Below are positions 42,284 through 50,830 of a stretch of 64,000 bases of DNA, in pieces (the first letter of the stretch is position 1; each line of letters opens with the position of its first letter). Both the position numbers and the translations under genes were made by a program. The stretch covers positions 1 to 64,000 of the forward strand of contig DISZ01000006.1 of the NCBI GenBank assembly GCA_002422085.1, read 5' to 3'. The stretch is from Rhodobacteraceae bacterium UBA6197 (GTDB lineage: Bacteria; Pseudomonadota; Alphaproteobacteria; Rhodobacterales; Rhodobacteraceae). The notes under the pieces were generated by a model. It did no database searches and was not told the origin of the DNA. It was given only the letters and a program-made list of their open reading frames with translations.

Positions 42284-44206
42284 CTACTGGGCGGGCGAGT
42301 CCTTTGCCGCGCTGGCGGTGACGACCTGCATCGGCAGGGCCGAGGCGGGCAGGCTTTGCGGGCGATATTCGGGCACCGCCCGCGCCAGAGCGCCCAGCAC
42401 CCCGGCATCCGAGCCGGCATCAATCGCCTCGCGCAGGTCGCGCAGGGCGGCGGCCATTTCCAGTTCTGAAAGCGTGTCTTCGCGCACGCTGATGATCTTG
42501 GGATGTGCAGTGGTCATGGCGCCTTTGCGCATCATCAGTTCTTCGTGCATCTTTTCGCCGGGGCGCAGGCCGGTGGTGACGATCTCGATATCGCCGTCGG
42601 GGTTGGCCGCGTCGCGGACCCGATATCCAGCCCCCTCGATCATCTTGCGCGCCAGATCGCGGATGAAGACCGGCGAGCCCATATCAAGCACAAAGACCTC
42701 GCCGCCCTCGGCGAAAGAGCCCGCCAGAAGCACCAGACGGGCGGCCTCCTGAATGGTCATGAAGTAGCGCGTCACCCCTTCGTCGGTCAGCGTGACCGGG
42801 CCACCGCAGGCGATCTGTTCCTGAAACAGCGGAATGACCGAGCCGGAAGACCCCAGCACATTGCCAAACCGCACGATCGAGAAGATGGTTCTGCCGGGGC
42901 GTGCCGCCAGATCCTGCACCACAAGTTCGGCAAAGCGTTTCGAGGCCCCCATCACGTTGGCCGGGCGCACCGCCTTGTCCGACGACACCAGCACAAAGCG
43001 CCGCACCCCCGCCTCGCGCGATTTTTGCGCCAGCACGGTCGTGCCCAACGCGTTGTTGGCCATGCCCACGCGCAGATTGGCCTCGACCAGCGGCACATGC
43101 TTGTAGGCCGCCGCGTGCAGCACCGCGTTGATCCGGTAGTCGGCCAGGACATGGGTGACCAGCACCGGATCGGCCACCGAGCCCAGCACGGGAACGATCT
43201 CGACCCCGGAATCGGCGGCCAGCATATGCAGTTCTGAATCGGCATTGTAGAGCGCAAGCTCGCTCATCTCGAACAGCACGATCCGCGCCGGGCGGCAGCG
43301 CAGGATCTGGCGGCACAGCTCCGTCCCGATCGAGCCCCCGGCGCCCGAGATCAGCACATTCAGGCCGGCATAGGCGTTACAACCCGAGTCCATCTCATTG
43401 TGCAAAGTATCGCGGGACAGCAGCGCGGCCGGGCCCGCGGGCAACAGCTTTTCGAGCAGTTCGTCGCCGCCGATCAGTTGCGCGAAAGCGGGAATCGCCT
43501 GCACCTCGACGCCCAGCTTTTCAAACCGCTGCGACAGGTGGGTCTGTTTGTGAACCGACAGCGAGGGGATCGCGAGGATCACCCGGTCGATCTTGAACTG
43601 CGCGACGACCCGCGCGACATGCACCCCCGAATGCACCGGAAGGCCGCAGACATTCAGCCCCCGCAGCGAGGCATTGTCGTCCAGGAATGCGTAGGGCACG
43701 ATATCGACGCGGTTGCGCAGCGCGGTGGCAAGCGTCATCCCGGTGCGCCCGGTGCCATAGATTGCCACCCGCGTCACCGAGCGCGACCGGTGGTAAATCT
43801 CGAGGATCAGGCGCTGCATGAACAGCCGTGTGCTGGCGTAAAGCGTGAAAAACACCAGCGCAAAGATGAAATGGAACCCGCCCGGCAGTGATTTTTCGCC
43901 CAGCGCGGCCAGCGCCGCAGAGGTCACGCCAAGCAGGGCCGCCAGAACGCCGGTGCCAAGCACGGCCTTCAGGTCGTAATCCTTGAGCCGCATCCAGCGC
44001 AGGCCCAGCGTCATTGTCAGCGCGGCCATCGCAATCATCAACAGCGGCACCAGCGGCCAATACACCGTCAAGCGCCACAGCGGCGAAAGAGTCGAAAACT
44101 GAACCGACAGCGCCAACACGAACGCGACCGGAACGGTCACCAGATCAACCGTAAGAAGAATAAGGTTCTTCTTTGTCCGGTTGAGCGTGATTACCCTTTT
44201 CATCAT
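42284..44206 (-). CDS. Membrane-bound nucleoside-sugar epimerase/dehydratase (CapD/WbpM-like)
   Basis: 640 residues. The N-terminal part has four hydrophobic helices (VDLVTVPVAFVLALSVQFST, LVPLLMIAMAALTMTLGL and so on) and a CoA-binding-like Rossmann domain (VAIYGTGRTGMTLATALRN). The C-terminal SDR domain has NVLISGAGGSIGTELCRQIL, VLHAAAYKHVPLVEANLRVG, and SSDKAVRPANVMGASKR with the catalytic Lys. Such enzymes make the first sugar nucleotide for exopolysaccharide. The gene is separated from the sugar transferase by a 175-bp gap. Confidence 0.93.
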   Translation of the reverse strand: MMKRVITLNRTKKNLILLTVDLVTVPVAFVLALSVQFSTLSPLWRLTVYWPLVPLLMIAMAALTMTLGLRWMRLKDYDLKAVLGTGVLAALLGVTSAALAALGEKSLPGGFHFIFALVFFTLYASTRLFMQRLILEIYHRSRSVTRVAIYGTGRTGMTLATALRNRVDIVPYAFLDDNASLRGLNVCGLPVHSGVHVARVVAQFKIDRVILAIPSLSVHKQTHLSQRFEKLGVEVQAIPAFAQLIGGDELLEKLLPAGPAALLSRDTLHNEMDSGCNAYAGLNVLISGAGGSIGTELCRQILRCRPARIVLFEMSELALYNADSELHMLAADSGVEIVPVLGSVADPVLVTHVLADYRINAVLHAAAYKHVPLVEANLRVGMANNALGTTVLAQKSREAGVRRFVLVSSDKAVRPANVMGASKRFAELVVQDLAARPGRTIFSIVRFGNVLGSSGSVIPLFQEQIACGGPVTLTDEGVTRYFMTIQEAARLVLLAGSFAEGGEVFVLDMGSPVFIRDLARKMIEGAGYRVRDAANPDGDIEIVTTGLRPGEKMHEELMMRKGAMTTAHPKIISVREDTLSELEMAAALRDLREAIDAGSDAGVLGALARAVPEYRPQSLPASALPMQVVTASAAKDSPAQ

Positions 44207-44381
44207 GTCTGACTAGGTGTCCATACAAATACCGAAGGCCAATCCGGCCAGAGGTCAACCATTAAATCTCGATCCGAATTGTTCTTCTGGGTACTACTCT
44301 TGGACGATATGTTCAAGCTTGGCCAATCCGCCCGCGCACAACCTGAGCGAAACCTTGCGCGTCCGCCAAAGCCGCGGCAGG
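44207..44381. other. AT-richer gap inside the exopolysaccharide locus
   Basis: 175 bp between the epimerase/dehydratase start and the sugar transferase stop. The part next to the start (accattaaatctcgatccg, gttcttctgggtactactc) is AT-richer than average and probably carries the promoter of the 42284-44206 gene. No gene or strong hairpin is seen. Confidence 0.4.
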
Positions 44382-44990
44382 TCAGCGCCGCAGGATCCGC
44401 GCCACCGTGCGTCCGATCAGCACGATATCGAAACAGACCGACTGGTGGCGCTGATAGATCAGATCGAGCCGCGCCTTGGCAGGGATGCAGCGGCGGGCAT
44501 AGGCCGCGTCGGTTTCTTCGGCCGAGGTGCAGAGCGCCAGAATGCGTTCCTCGTGTTGGTGATAAAGCAGGCTTGCAAGGCCGGTAACGCCGGGACGGCT
44601 GTGCAGCACAGGGCCGTAAACCTGCGGAAAGCGTTCGACATACTGGCGCAGCGGCGGGCGCGGACCGACAAAGCTCATGTCACCCCTGAGGATGTTCCAA
44701 AGCTGTGGCAACTCATCCGTGCGGGTCTTGCGCAACATGCGTCCGGCGCGGGTGATCCGGTCCGATTTGTCACCGCCCGACACCCCGGCATCGCGCGCGA
44801 CAGCACGCATGGTGCGAAACTTCCACAACCGGAACGGCACACCCGGCGCCTTCATCCGTTCCGAGACATAAAACACCGGGCGCCCTTGGGTCAGCCACAG
44901 CACCAGCGCGATCAGCCCGATCAACGGCCCCAGAATCGGCAGCAGCAACACCGCAAAACCAATGTCGAAGGCGCGTTTGGAAAGGCTCAT
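44382..44990 (-). CDS. Undecaprenyl-phosphate sugar phosphotransferase (initiating)
   Basis: 202 residues, the short WbaP/PglC-like form. One N-terminal membrane segment (IGFAVLLLPILGPLIGLIAL) is followed by the bacterial sugar transferase domain: FRLWKFRTMRAVARDAG, then RKTRTDELPQLWNILRGDMS and FVGPRPPLRQYV. It transfers a sugar-phosphate to the lipid carrier and starts exopolysaccharide assembly. The ATG overlaps the stop of the upstream epimerase gene (ATGA). Confidence 0.93.
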   Translation of the reverse strand: MSLSKRAFDIGFAVLLLPILGPLIGLIALVLWLTQGRPVFYVSERMKAPGVPFRLWKFRTMRAVARDAGVSGGDKSDRITRAGRMLRKTRTDELPQLWNILRGDMSFVGPRPPLRQYVERFPQVYGPVLHSRPGVTGLASLLYHQHEERILALCTSAEETDAAYARRCIPAKARLDLIYQRHQSVCFDIVLIGRTVARILRR

Positions 44991-45916
44991 GACGTGCCCT
45001 CACGCAAGGCCGCGTCAAGGTCGGCGACGATCGCGGCGGCGTTGGCCGGCTCGGCGGGCACCAGCCCCAGCGCGACGGCGCAGCACACCTCAAGGCAGAC
45101 CTCGGCGATGGCGCTGGCGGGCGCCGGGCGCCGGGTCCAGCCCTCGCCGCGCGCGCGCAGCAGATCGTCCATGCCAACGGCACCGGGCAGCGCGAGGTTC
45201 AGCCGGTCCGGCAGGGCCTCGCCCTCGGCGGCGCGGCGCGCAAGGGTCAGCACGGCGCGGGCCAAGGCCGTCGGTCCGATATAGCTGCGCCGCGGCGCAC
45301 GCCCGTCGGCGAAGGTATCCAGCACCCGCCCGCCTTGCGGAGCGGGCTGACCCAACAAGGCATCCGCTCCCGCGACATTGCCGATGCGCAGACAGCAGAG
45401 CGGGGTGCCATGGGCCTGCGCGCGGGCCAGAGACGCGGCCTCCATCGCCAGCTTGGCGTGACCATAGGGCGCCGTCGGCACGGCCAGCGCCGCTTCGTCC
45501 AGCCGACCTGTTGCCGCGCCGTAAACCGCCGCCGACGAGGCCAGCAACACCGGCAGCCGCCCCGAAGCCGCCCCCGTCGCTTCTGCCGTCGATTCTACCG
45601 CCGCCAGCGCCGCCAATGCCAGATCGGCGTTCAGTGCCAGATCGGCCTCGCTGCCCGCCGTCACCCCCGCGAGATTGAAAATCACATCCACAGCCCCTGC
45701 GGCACGCGCATATGCTGACGCCGCGCCCAGCGGATCAAAGACCAGATCCGCCCCGGCACCCGCCATCCGCCCCTGCCAGATCAGATCGACACCCGAGCGC
45801 GCGGCCAGATCACCCGCCCCGATCGCGCGGCGCAGCAGCCGCCCCAACCGCCCGCTTCCGCCGACGATCAGAACTCGCGGAATCTTCGACTTGAGAATTG
45901 CTGGATTACTAATCAT
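44987..45916 (-). CDS. NAD-dependent sugar epimerase/dehydratase
   Basis: 309 residues. Extended SDR: VLIVGGSGRLGRLLRRAIG (Rossmann), then VIFNLAGVTAG, LLASSAAVYGAATG (catalytic Ser), and Tyr/Lys in PYGHAKLAMEA. It probably modifies a UDP/GDP sugar for exopolysaccharide. The stop overlaps the sugar transferase start by 4 bp, so the pair is one operon. The long upstream frame is the shadow of the divergent wza gene; the ATG at 45916 gives 309 residues. Confidence 0.88.
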   Translation of the reverse strand: MISNPAILKSKIPRVLIVGGSGRLGRLLRRAIGAGDLAARSGVDLIWQGRMAGAGADLVFDPLGAASAYARAAGAVDVIFNLAGVTAGSEADLALNADLALAALAAVESTAEATGAASGRLPVLLASSAAVYGAATGRLDEAALAVPTAPYGHAKLAMEAASLARAQAHGTPLCCLRIGNVAGADALLGQPAPQGGRVLDTFADGRAPRRSYIGPTALARAVLTLARRAAEGEALPDRLNLALPGAVGMDDLLRARGEGWTRRPAPASAIAEVCLEVCCAVALGLVPAEPANAAAIVADLDAALREGTS

Positions 45917-46003
45917 ACCCGACTGGTCGATGCTGAAGGTGACTCGCGCTGCCCGCCTGAGGCTTAGCATCGCCAGCCCTAGGGCGAAACGGGGGATATG
46001 ACG

Positions 46004-47110
46004 ATGTTGCATAGGGGCCGTGTGCTGGCCATGTTTGTGCTTTGCCTCGCGATCGCGGCCTGCACCTTGCCGCGTGGTGCGGCGCTTCAGTCCGAGATCT
46101 TGCGAAACGACGACGACGAAACCCCCGAATTCGCCCATTATGAAGTTACCCGCGATCTGTTGCCGACCATCGCCGACTGGCCCTCGACGGCCAGCACCAC
46201 CCGCGCCTGGATCGGCCATTCGGGCGGCGCGGCGGGCCAGATCATCGCGCCGGGCGATTCGGTGCAATTGTCGATCTGGGAAAACGGCGAGAACGCGTTG
46301 CTGACCACGCCGGGAGTGCCGTCGGCCAATCTGCAGATCATGGCGGTCTCGCCGCAGGGCAGGATCTTTGTGCCCTATGTCGGGCAGGTCAAGATCGCGG
46401 GAATGTCGCCTGAACATGCCCGCGAGGTCGTCCAGAACAGCCTGTCCGAACTGATCCCCGCCGCGCAGGTGCAGCTTGCCGCCACGCCGGGGCGGCAGAA
46501 TTCGGTCGATCTGGTGGGCGGCGTGGCGCATCCGGGCAGCTTTCCGCTGGTCGACCGGTCGCTGACGGTGCTGGGGCTGATCTCGATGGGCGGCGGCATT
46601 ACGGGCAATATCGAAAACCCGCAACTGCGGCTGATCCGGGGCGGCAAGACCCATGTCATTTCAATGGAGCGTCTGGCGCAAAACCCCGATCTGGACACCA
46701 CGCTACGCGGCGGCGACAAGCTGTTGGTCGAAAAGGACACACGCTATTTCATGGCACTGGGCGCTTCGGGGCGCGAAACGCTTGTGCCCTTTCCCAAGGA
46801 CAGTCTGACCGCGCTTGAGGCCGTGACCCTGATGGGCGGCATCAACGAGAACCGCGCCAACCCAAGAGGTGTGCTGATCTTGCGCGAATATCCGGCCTCG
46901 GCGGTCGTCGCGGAAGGCGGCAGCGGGCCGACCCATCACCGGGTGGTATTCTCACTGAACCTGACCTCGGCGGACGGGCTGTTTTCGGCCTCGCGGTTTG
47001 GGGTAGAGCCGAATGATCTGGTTCTGGCCACCGAAAGCAGCGGCGCTACGGCGGCAACGATCCTCGGGCTCTTGCGGTCCAGCATCACGGTGGCCAACGG
47101 CGTCAACTGA
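46004..47110 (+). CDS. Polysaccharide export lipoprotein (Wza/BexD-like)
   Basis: 368 residues. Signal and lipobox RVLAMFVLCLAIAACTLPRG; then IIAPGDSVQLSIWENGENAL and FVPYVGQVKIAGMSPEHA (export domain), and two SLBB-type segments, NSVDLVGGVAHPGSFPLVDR and YFMALGASGRETLVPFPKDS. It forms the outer-membrane channel for exopolysaccharide. ATG 46004 is 8 bases after 'ggggg'; ATG 45998 is 2 bases after it and less likely. Its stop codon lies in the first unit of a 22-bp tandem array. Confidence 0.92.
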   Translation: MLHRGRVLAMFVLCLAIAACTLPRGAALQSEILRNDDDETPEFAHYEVTRDLLPTIADWPSTASTTRAWIGHSGGAAGQIIAPGDSVQLSIWENGENALLTTPGVPSANLQIMAVSPQGRIFVPYVGQVKIAGMSPEHAREVVQNSLSELIPAAQVQLAATPGRQNSVDLVGGVAHPGSFPLVDRSLTVLGLISMGGGITGNIENPQLRLIRGGKTHVISMERLAQNPDLDTTLRGGDKLLVEKDTRYFMALGASGRETLVPFPKDSLTALEAVTLMGGINENRANPRGVLILREYPASAVVAEGGSGPTHHRVVFSLNLTSADGLFSASRFGVEPNDLVLATESSGATAATILGLLRSSITVANGVN

Positions 47111-47242
47111 CGCCGGTCTTCGCGTCAACTGACGCCGGTCTTCGCGTCAACTGATGTCGGGGGGTGCGTCAACTGACGCCGGTCTTCGCGTCAACTGATG
47201 TCGGGGGGTGCGTCAACTGACGCCGGGGGGCGCGTCAATCCC
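47100..47242. repeat. 22-bp tandem array of small palindromes after wza
   Basis: The unit begins gcgtcaactgacgccgg; starts fall at 47100, 47122, 47144, 47166, 47188, 47210 and a partial one at 47232, exactly 22 bp apart. Each unit holds the palindrome GCGTCA-ac-TGACGC (in units 3 and 5 changed to ...TGATGT). Two sequence types alternate (A A B A B then a hybrid). The first unit contains the wza stop codon. The rest of the gap to 47350 has no gene. Confidence 0.92.
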
Positions 47243-47350
47243 CGGCCAAGGCGCAATTGCGTGCACCAAGGCACAACGCCTCTGCAAGTCCTCCCCTGCC
47301 AAATCGGGCGGCGCGCCCTAGATCAGGGTCATGTCCTCTCGGAGATGCTC

Positions 47351-47857
47351 ATGACCGACCCGATGCACCGCGCCCCGATTCATCCCGACACACGGGTCGG
47401 CCATGTCCACCTGAAGGTTTCAGATCTGGATCGCGCAATCGGCTTTTACGCCGGCGTGCTGGGCTTTGAGGTGCAACAGCGCTACGGGCGACAGGCGGCG
47501 TTTCTTTCGGCCGGTGGCTATCATCACCATATCGGCCTGAACACTTGGGAAAGCCGGGACGGCATGCCGCCCGCCCCCGGAACCACCGGGCTTTACCACG
47601 CGGCTTTTCTTTACCCGGATCGCGCCAGCCTCGGAAATGCGCTGGCGCGGGTGATCGCAGCCGGGATCGCGCTGGAAGGCGCGGCCGACCATGGGGTCAG
47701 CGAGGCACTCTATCTGCGCGACCCTGACGGCAACGGGGTCGAGCTGTATCGCGACCGCCCCCCGGCCGAGTGGCCGCGCGACGAGCGGGGCAATCTGGCC
47801 ATGGTCAACGCACCGCTGGACCTTCAGGCCTTGCTGGACGATGCCAGCCAAGACTAG
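47351..47857 (+). CDS. VOC-family (glyoxalase/dioxygenase) protein
   Basis: 168 residues. One vicinal-oxygen-chelate domain: VGHVHLKVSDLDRAIGFYAG with the first metal His, then YHHHIGLNTWES and LYLRDPDGNGVELYRDRP with the Glu ligand. It may be a catechol dioxygenase-like or glyoxalase-like enzyme; the C-terminal WPRDERGNLAMVNAPLDLQA is typical of the CatE/YwbC branch, a 2,3-dioxygenase type. The ATG at 47351 follows 'ggag'. It overlaps the convergent DMT gene by 53 bp. Confidence 0.85.
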   Translation: MTDPMHRAPIHPDTRVGHVHLKVSDLDRAIGFYAGVLGFEVQQRYGRQAAFLSAGGYHHHIGLNTWESRDGMPPAPGTTGLYHAAFLYPDRASLGNALARVIAAGIALEGAADHGVSEALYLRDPDGNGVELYRDRPPAEWPRDERGNLAMVNAPLDLQALLDDASQD

Positions 47858-48719
47858 GCCGAGCGAACAGAACGACATTTCCCAGCAGGGTCAAAACCAG
47901 CCCGGCAAGGCTGACCGGGGTCCAGACATACCCTTCAAAAAGCGACGACAACGCCAGTGCGATCACCGGAAACATCACCGTCGCATAGGCCGCCTTGCCC
48001 GATCCGATCCGGGCAACCAGCATCAGATAGGTGGTAAAGCCGACGATGGACCCGACGATCGACAAATAGAACAGCGCCGTCAGATAGCGCGCGTCGGGCG
48101 GCACCATGACCTTGGTGCCGGTGATGAAAATCAGCCCCAGCAAGAATGCGCTGCCATAGCTCATCCCCCAGGCGTTGGCGGTCAGCGGCGGCACCCCTGC
48201 CGCGGAATTGCGCCGCGACACCATGTTCCCCAGCGAAAACAGCAGCGTGCCCAGCGCCGCCAGCGCGATCCCCTTCAGCGTGCCCAGATCAAGCCTGTCG
48301 GCAAACAGATCATGGCTGAACAGCAAGACCAACCCCGCCACCCCCACCGCTGTCGCCACCAGCGCCCGCGCCGTGATCCGGTCGCCAAAGATCAGCCGGG
48401 CATTGATCGCGTTGTAGACCGTCGCCAGTGAAAAGATGACCGAGACAAGCCCGCTGGGAATGAACCCCGTGGCATTGTAGAAACAGACGAAATTGAGGCT
48501 GAACAGGCACAGCCCCTGAAGCGCGATGAAGAAATGGTCTCGCGGCCGCGCCGGGGTCAGACGGCCCAGCAGCGCCAGTGCCGGCAGCATCAGCATCGCC
48601 GCCAGACCGAAACGGTAGAAGATCGAGGTCAGCACTGGCACCGGCCCCAGTTGCATCGCAATGGCAATCCATGTGGTGCCCCAGATCAGCACGGTCGCGA
48701 CAAAAAGGATGACGTTCAT
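47805..48719 (-). CDS. EamA/DMT-family transporter under AraC-type control
   Basis: 304 residues, ten hydrophobic segments in two EamA repeats, for example NVILFVATVLIWGTTWIAIA with the conserved WGTTW/F, then LQGLCLFSLNFVCFYNATGF. Substrate unknown. The start ATG at 48719 is divergent from the AraC gene; two direct half-sites lie between them. The 3' end overlaps the VOC gene by 53 bp on the other strand. Confidence 0.87.
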   Translation of the reverse strand: MNVILFVATVLIWGTTWIAIAMQLGPVPVLTSIFYRFGLAAMLMLPALALLGRLTPARPRDHFFIALQGLCLFSLNFVCFYNATGFIPSGLVSVIFSLATVYNAINARLIFGDRITARALVATAVGVAGLVLLFSHDLFADRLDLGTLKGIALAALGTLLFSLGNMVSRRNSAAGVPPLTANAWGMSYGSAFLLGLIFITGTKVMVPPDARYLTALFYLSIVGSIVGFTTYLMLVARIGSGKAAYATVMFPVIALALSSLFEGYVWTPVSLAGLVLTLLGNVVLFARPSLGWHRPARPEGPAVR

Positions 48720-48766
48720 GAGGGTCTCCTGTTGCCGCCTCTTTATCGTGGCGCCGGGCGCGTTGC

Positions 48767-48784
48767 TTGCACAATCTTGCGCAA
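48767..48784. promoter_or_regulatory. Candidate AraC-type operator
   Basis: TTGCaCAA (48767-48774) and TTGCgCAA (48777-48784) are direct repeats whose starts are 10 bp apart, in the divergent region between the DMT transporter and the AraC-family regulator. Tandem sites one helical turn apart are what the two HTH motifs of an AraC protein contact. Confidence 0.35.
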
Positions 48785-48847
48785 ATTGGTCGCCCGGACT
48801 TGTTGGGCATCGGCGGCACTGGCAGGATGCGCGCGAAAGGACACCCC

Positions 48848-49711
48848 ATGACCGCCAGCGCCTCGGTTTACACGACACTTTTGCACTCGAAAGCCCGGCT
48901 TGGCGCGCAGCTGGATCTGGGGCAGGGCCAGTCGGTCGCGCATTGGTCGAACGCGCAAGACCGCCTGCGCTATGAAAACACCCGGATGCACACGATCAGC
49001 CTTTATACCAAAGGCGGGCAGGAAAGCCGCCGGGTCGACCGGGGCTGCGTGACCGGGCGACCCGAAAGCCTGTGCGTGCTGCCGCAGGGCAGTGCTTCGG
49101 AATGGATCATCGGCCGCAACTTTCAGTTCGTCCACCTCTACCTTCCCGATGCGGCGCTGCGGCACTTCATGGCCGAAACGCTGGACCGCGATCCCGCCCG
49201 CCTTGACCTTTGCGAAATGACCTTTCACGACGACCCGGACCTCTGCGCGCTGATGCACCGCCTAGCCGCGGCGACCAGACAGAGCACCCTGATCGAGGCG
49301 CGCGAAACCCTGAGCGAGCTTTGCCACCACCTGCTGACCCGGCCAGAATACGGCGGCAACCCCGCCCGACAGGTCCGGGGCGGGCTGTCTCGCGCCGCCT
49401 CGAACCGGGTCGTCGCGCGGATGCATGCCGAGTTGGACCAGCCGCTGCGTCTGGCCGACCTCGCCGCCGAGGCGGGCCTGAGCGAGTTCCACTTTCAACG
49501 GATGTTTCGCATCACTCACGGTCTGAGCCCACACGGCTATCTTGACGGTTTGCGCATCAAACGGGCCGAGGCCCTGATTGTCGCCGCCCATCCCTTGGCC
49601 GAGGTCGCCCTTGCATGTGGCTATTGCCACCAAAGCCACCTGACCCGCGCCTTTCGCAAGGCGCGTGGCATGACTCCGACAACATGGCGCCAAGCGCACC
49701 TTCCCTGTTGA
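48848..49711 (+). CDS. AraC-family transcriptional regulator
   Basis: 287 residues. An N-terminal cupin-like sensing part (residues ~1-180, with RRVDRGCVTGRPESLCVLPQ) is joined to a C-terminal AraC DNA-binding domain with two HTH motifs: RLADLAAEAGLSEFHFQRMF and LAEVALACGYCHQSHLTRAF, then RKARGMTPTTWRQ. It probably controls the divergent transporter. The ATG at 48848 is the first after the divergent region; earlier in-frame starts run into the operator. Confidence 0.92.
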   Translation: MTASASVYTTLLHSKARLGAQLDLGQGQSVAHWSNAQDRLRYENTRMHTISLYTKGGQESRRVDRGCVTGRPESLCVLPQGSASEWIIGRNFQFVHLYLPDAALRHFMAETLDRDPARLDLCEMTFHDDPDLCALMHRLAAATRQSTLIEARETLSELCHHLLTRPEYGGNPARQVRGGLSRAASNRVVARMHAELDQPLRLADLAAEAGLSEFHFQRMFRITHGLSPHGYLDGLRIKRAEALIVAAHPLAEVALACGYCHQSHLTRAFRKARGMTPTTWRQAHLPC

Positions 49712-49719
49712 CCGCAGCC

Positions 49720-49809
49720 TGCATTCAGCTTCGTCCAAATATCCCCGCCGGAGGCTTCCCACCTGACCGCAGGAGCCTCCGGCGGGGATATTTGGACGAA
49801 GCTGAATGC
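49720..49809. repeat. Palindromic element, copy 7 (between tandem genes)
   Basis: gcattcagcttcgtccaaat on to ggaggct (49720-49755) and agcctccggcggggatattt to gctgaatgc (49774-49809): 36-bp perfect arms. It sits 8 bp after the AraC stop and before ilvE, both on the plus strand, so it most likely terminates the araC gene. The outermost bases (attcagc) differ from copies 1, 4 and 8 (ttcatc) yet pair perfectly. Confidence 0.88.
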
Positions 49810-49900
49810 AAATGCCAGCACCCCGGACGAACGATGAGCGCTCTGCTGGACGACCTTGGCGCAAGCTGATTATATCTGGGCAAAACAGAAAGGGACCCCC

Positions 49901-50767
49901 ATGTCATTTGGCACGAACATCCGCACATGGTTTGAAGGCAGTTGGCACGAGGGCGATATCGCGGTGATGCGGGCCGCCGATCACGGCATCTGGCAAGGAT
50001 CGTCGGTATTTGACGGCGCGCGGCTTTTCGACGGGCTGGTGCCAGATCTTGACGCCCACCTCGCGCGGGTCAACCGCTCGGCAGAGGCGCTGATGATCAC
50101 CCCCAGCATGGATACCGCGACGATGCTTGAAATCGCGCGCGAGGGGTTGAAGCGCTACGCGTCTGGGGCGGCGGTCTATGTCCGCCCGATGTATTGGGCG
50201 ATCCATGGCTCGGATCTGGGCGTTGCGCCGATGGAAGGGGTCACGGGGTTTGCGCTCTGCCTTGAAGAAGTGGCGATGCCTGCCGCCGGCGCCAGCACCA
50301 CGCTGACCACCACCCAGTTCCGCCGTCCGGTGTTGGCCGACAACGTCTGCAACGCCAAGGCGGGCTGCCTTTACCCCAACAACGCCCGGATGCTGGTCGA
50401 GGCCAAGCGCAAGGGATTTGGCAATGCACTGGTTCAGGATGCGATGGGAAATGTCGCCGAGAGCGCGACCGCCAATGTTTTCATGGTTCGCGACGGTGTG
50501 GTCTTTACCCCGATCGCCAACGGCACCTTCTTGTCCGGGATTACCCGCGCGCGCCACATTGCCAACCTGCGCGCCGACGGCATGGATGTGCAAGAAACGG
50601 TCCTGACCGTTGCCGATTTCCGGGCCGCCGACGAGGTGTTCTTGTCGGGCAACTTTGCCAAGGTCACCCCGGTCAGCGCCTTTGACGATGTCCGCTATCG
50701 CGCGGGGCCGGTCACGCAGCGTGCGCGTGAACTTTACTGGGATTGGGCGGCAGCAAGCCGTTTGTGA
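49901..50767 (+). CDS. Class IV aminotransferase (branched-chain type)
   Basis: 288 residues. PLP-dependent fold-IV aminotransferase: FDGARLFDGLVPDLDAHLAR, then VYVRPMYWAIHGSDLG, the Lys in NVCNAKAGCLYPNNARMLV, and SATANVFMVRDGVVFTPIAN and GTFLSGITRARHI (PLP phosphate site). The family includes IlvE (branched-chain) and D-amino-acid/4-amino-4-deoxychorismate lyases; the sequence most resembles the IlvE-like group of this family. The ATG at 49901 has 'aaaggga' upstream. usp follows 63 bp later. Confidence 0.88.
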   Translation: MSFGTNIRTWFEGSWHEGDIAVMRAADHGIWQGSSVFDGARLFDGLVPDLDAHLARVNRSAEALMITPSMDTATMLEIAREGLKRYASGAAVYVRPMYWAIHGSDLGVAPMEGVTGFALCLEEVAMPAAGASTTLTTTQFRRPVLADNVCNAKAGCLYPNNARMLVEAKRKGFGNALVQDAMGNVAESATANVFMVRDGVVFTPIANGTFLSGITRARHIANLRADGMDVQETVLTVADFRAADEVFLSGNFAKVTPVSAFDDVRYRAGPVTQRARELYWDWAAASRL

Positions 50768-50830
50768 TTGGCGTGGTTGCCAAGACCGGGGCCGCTCGGC
50801 CATGATCGCGGCAACCACAGAGGGGGCAGT

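Noticed and set aside
47100..47242. CRISPR array or attachment site
   Set aside because: Constant 22-bp period without variable spacers, no integrase gene and no cas gene.
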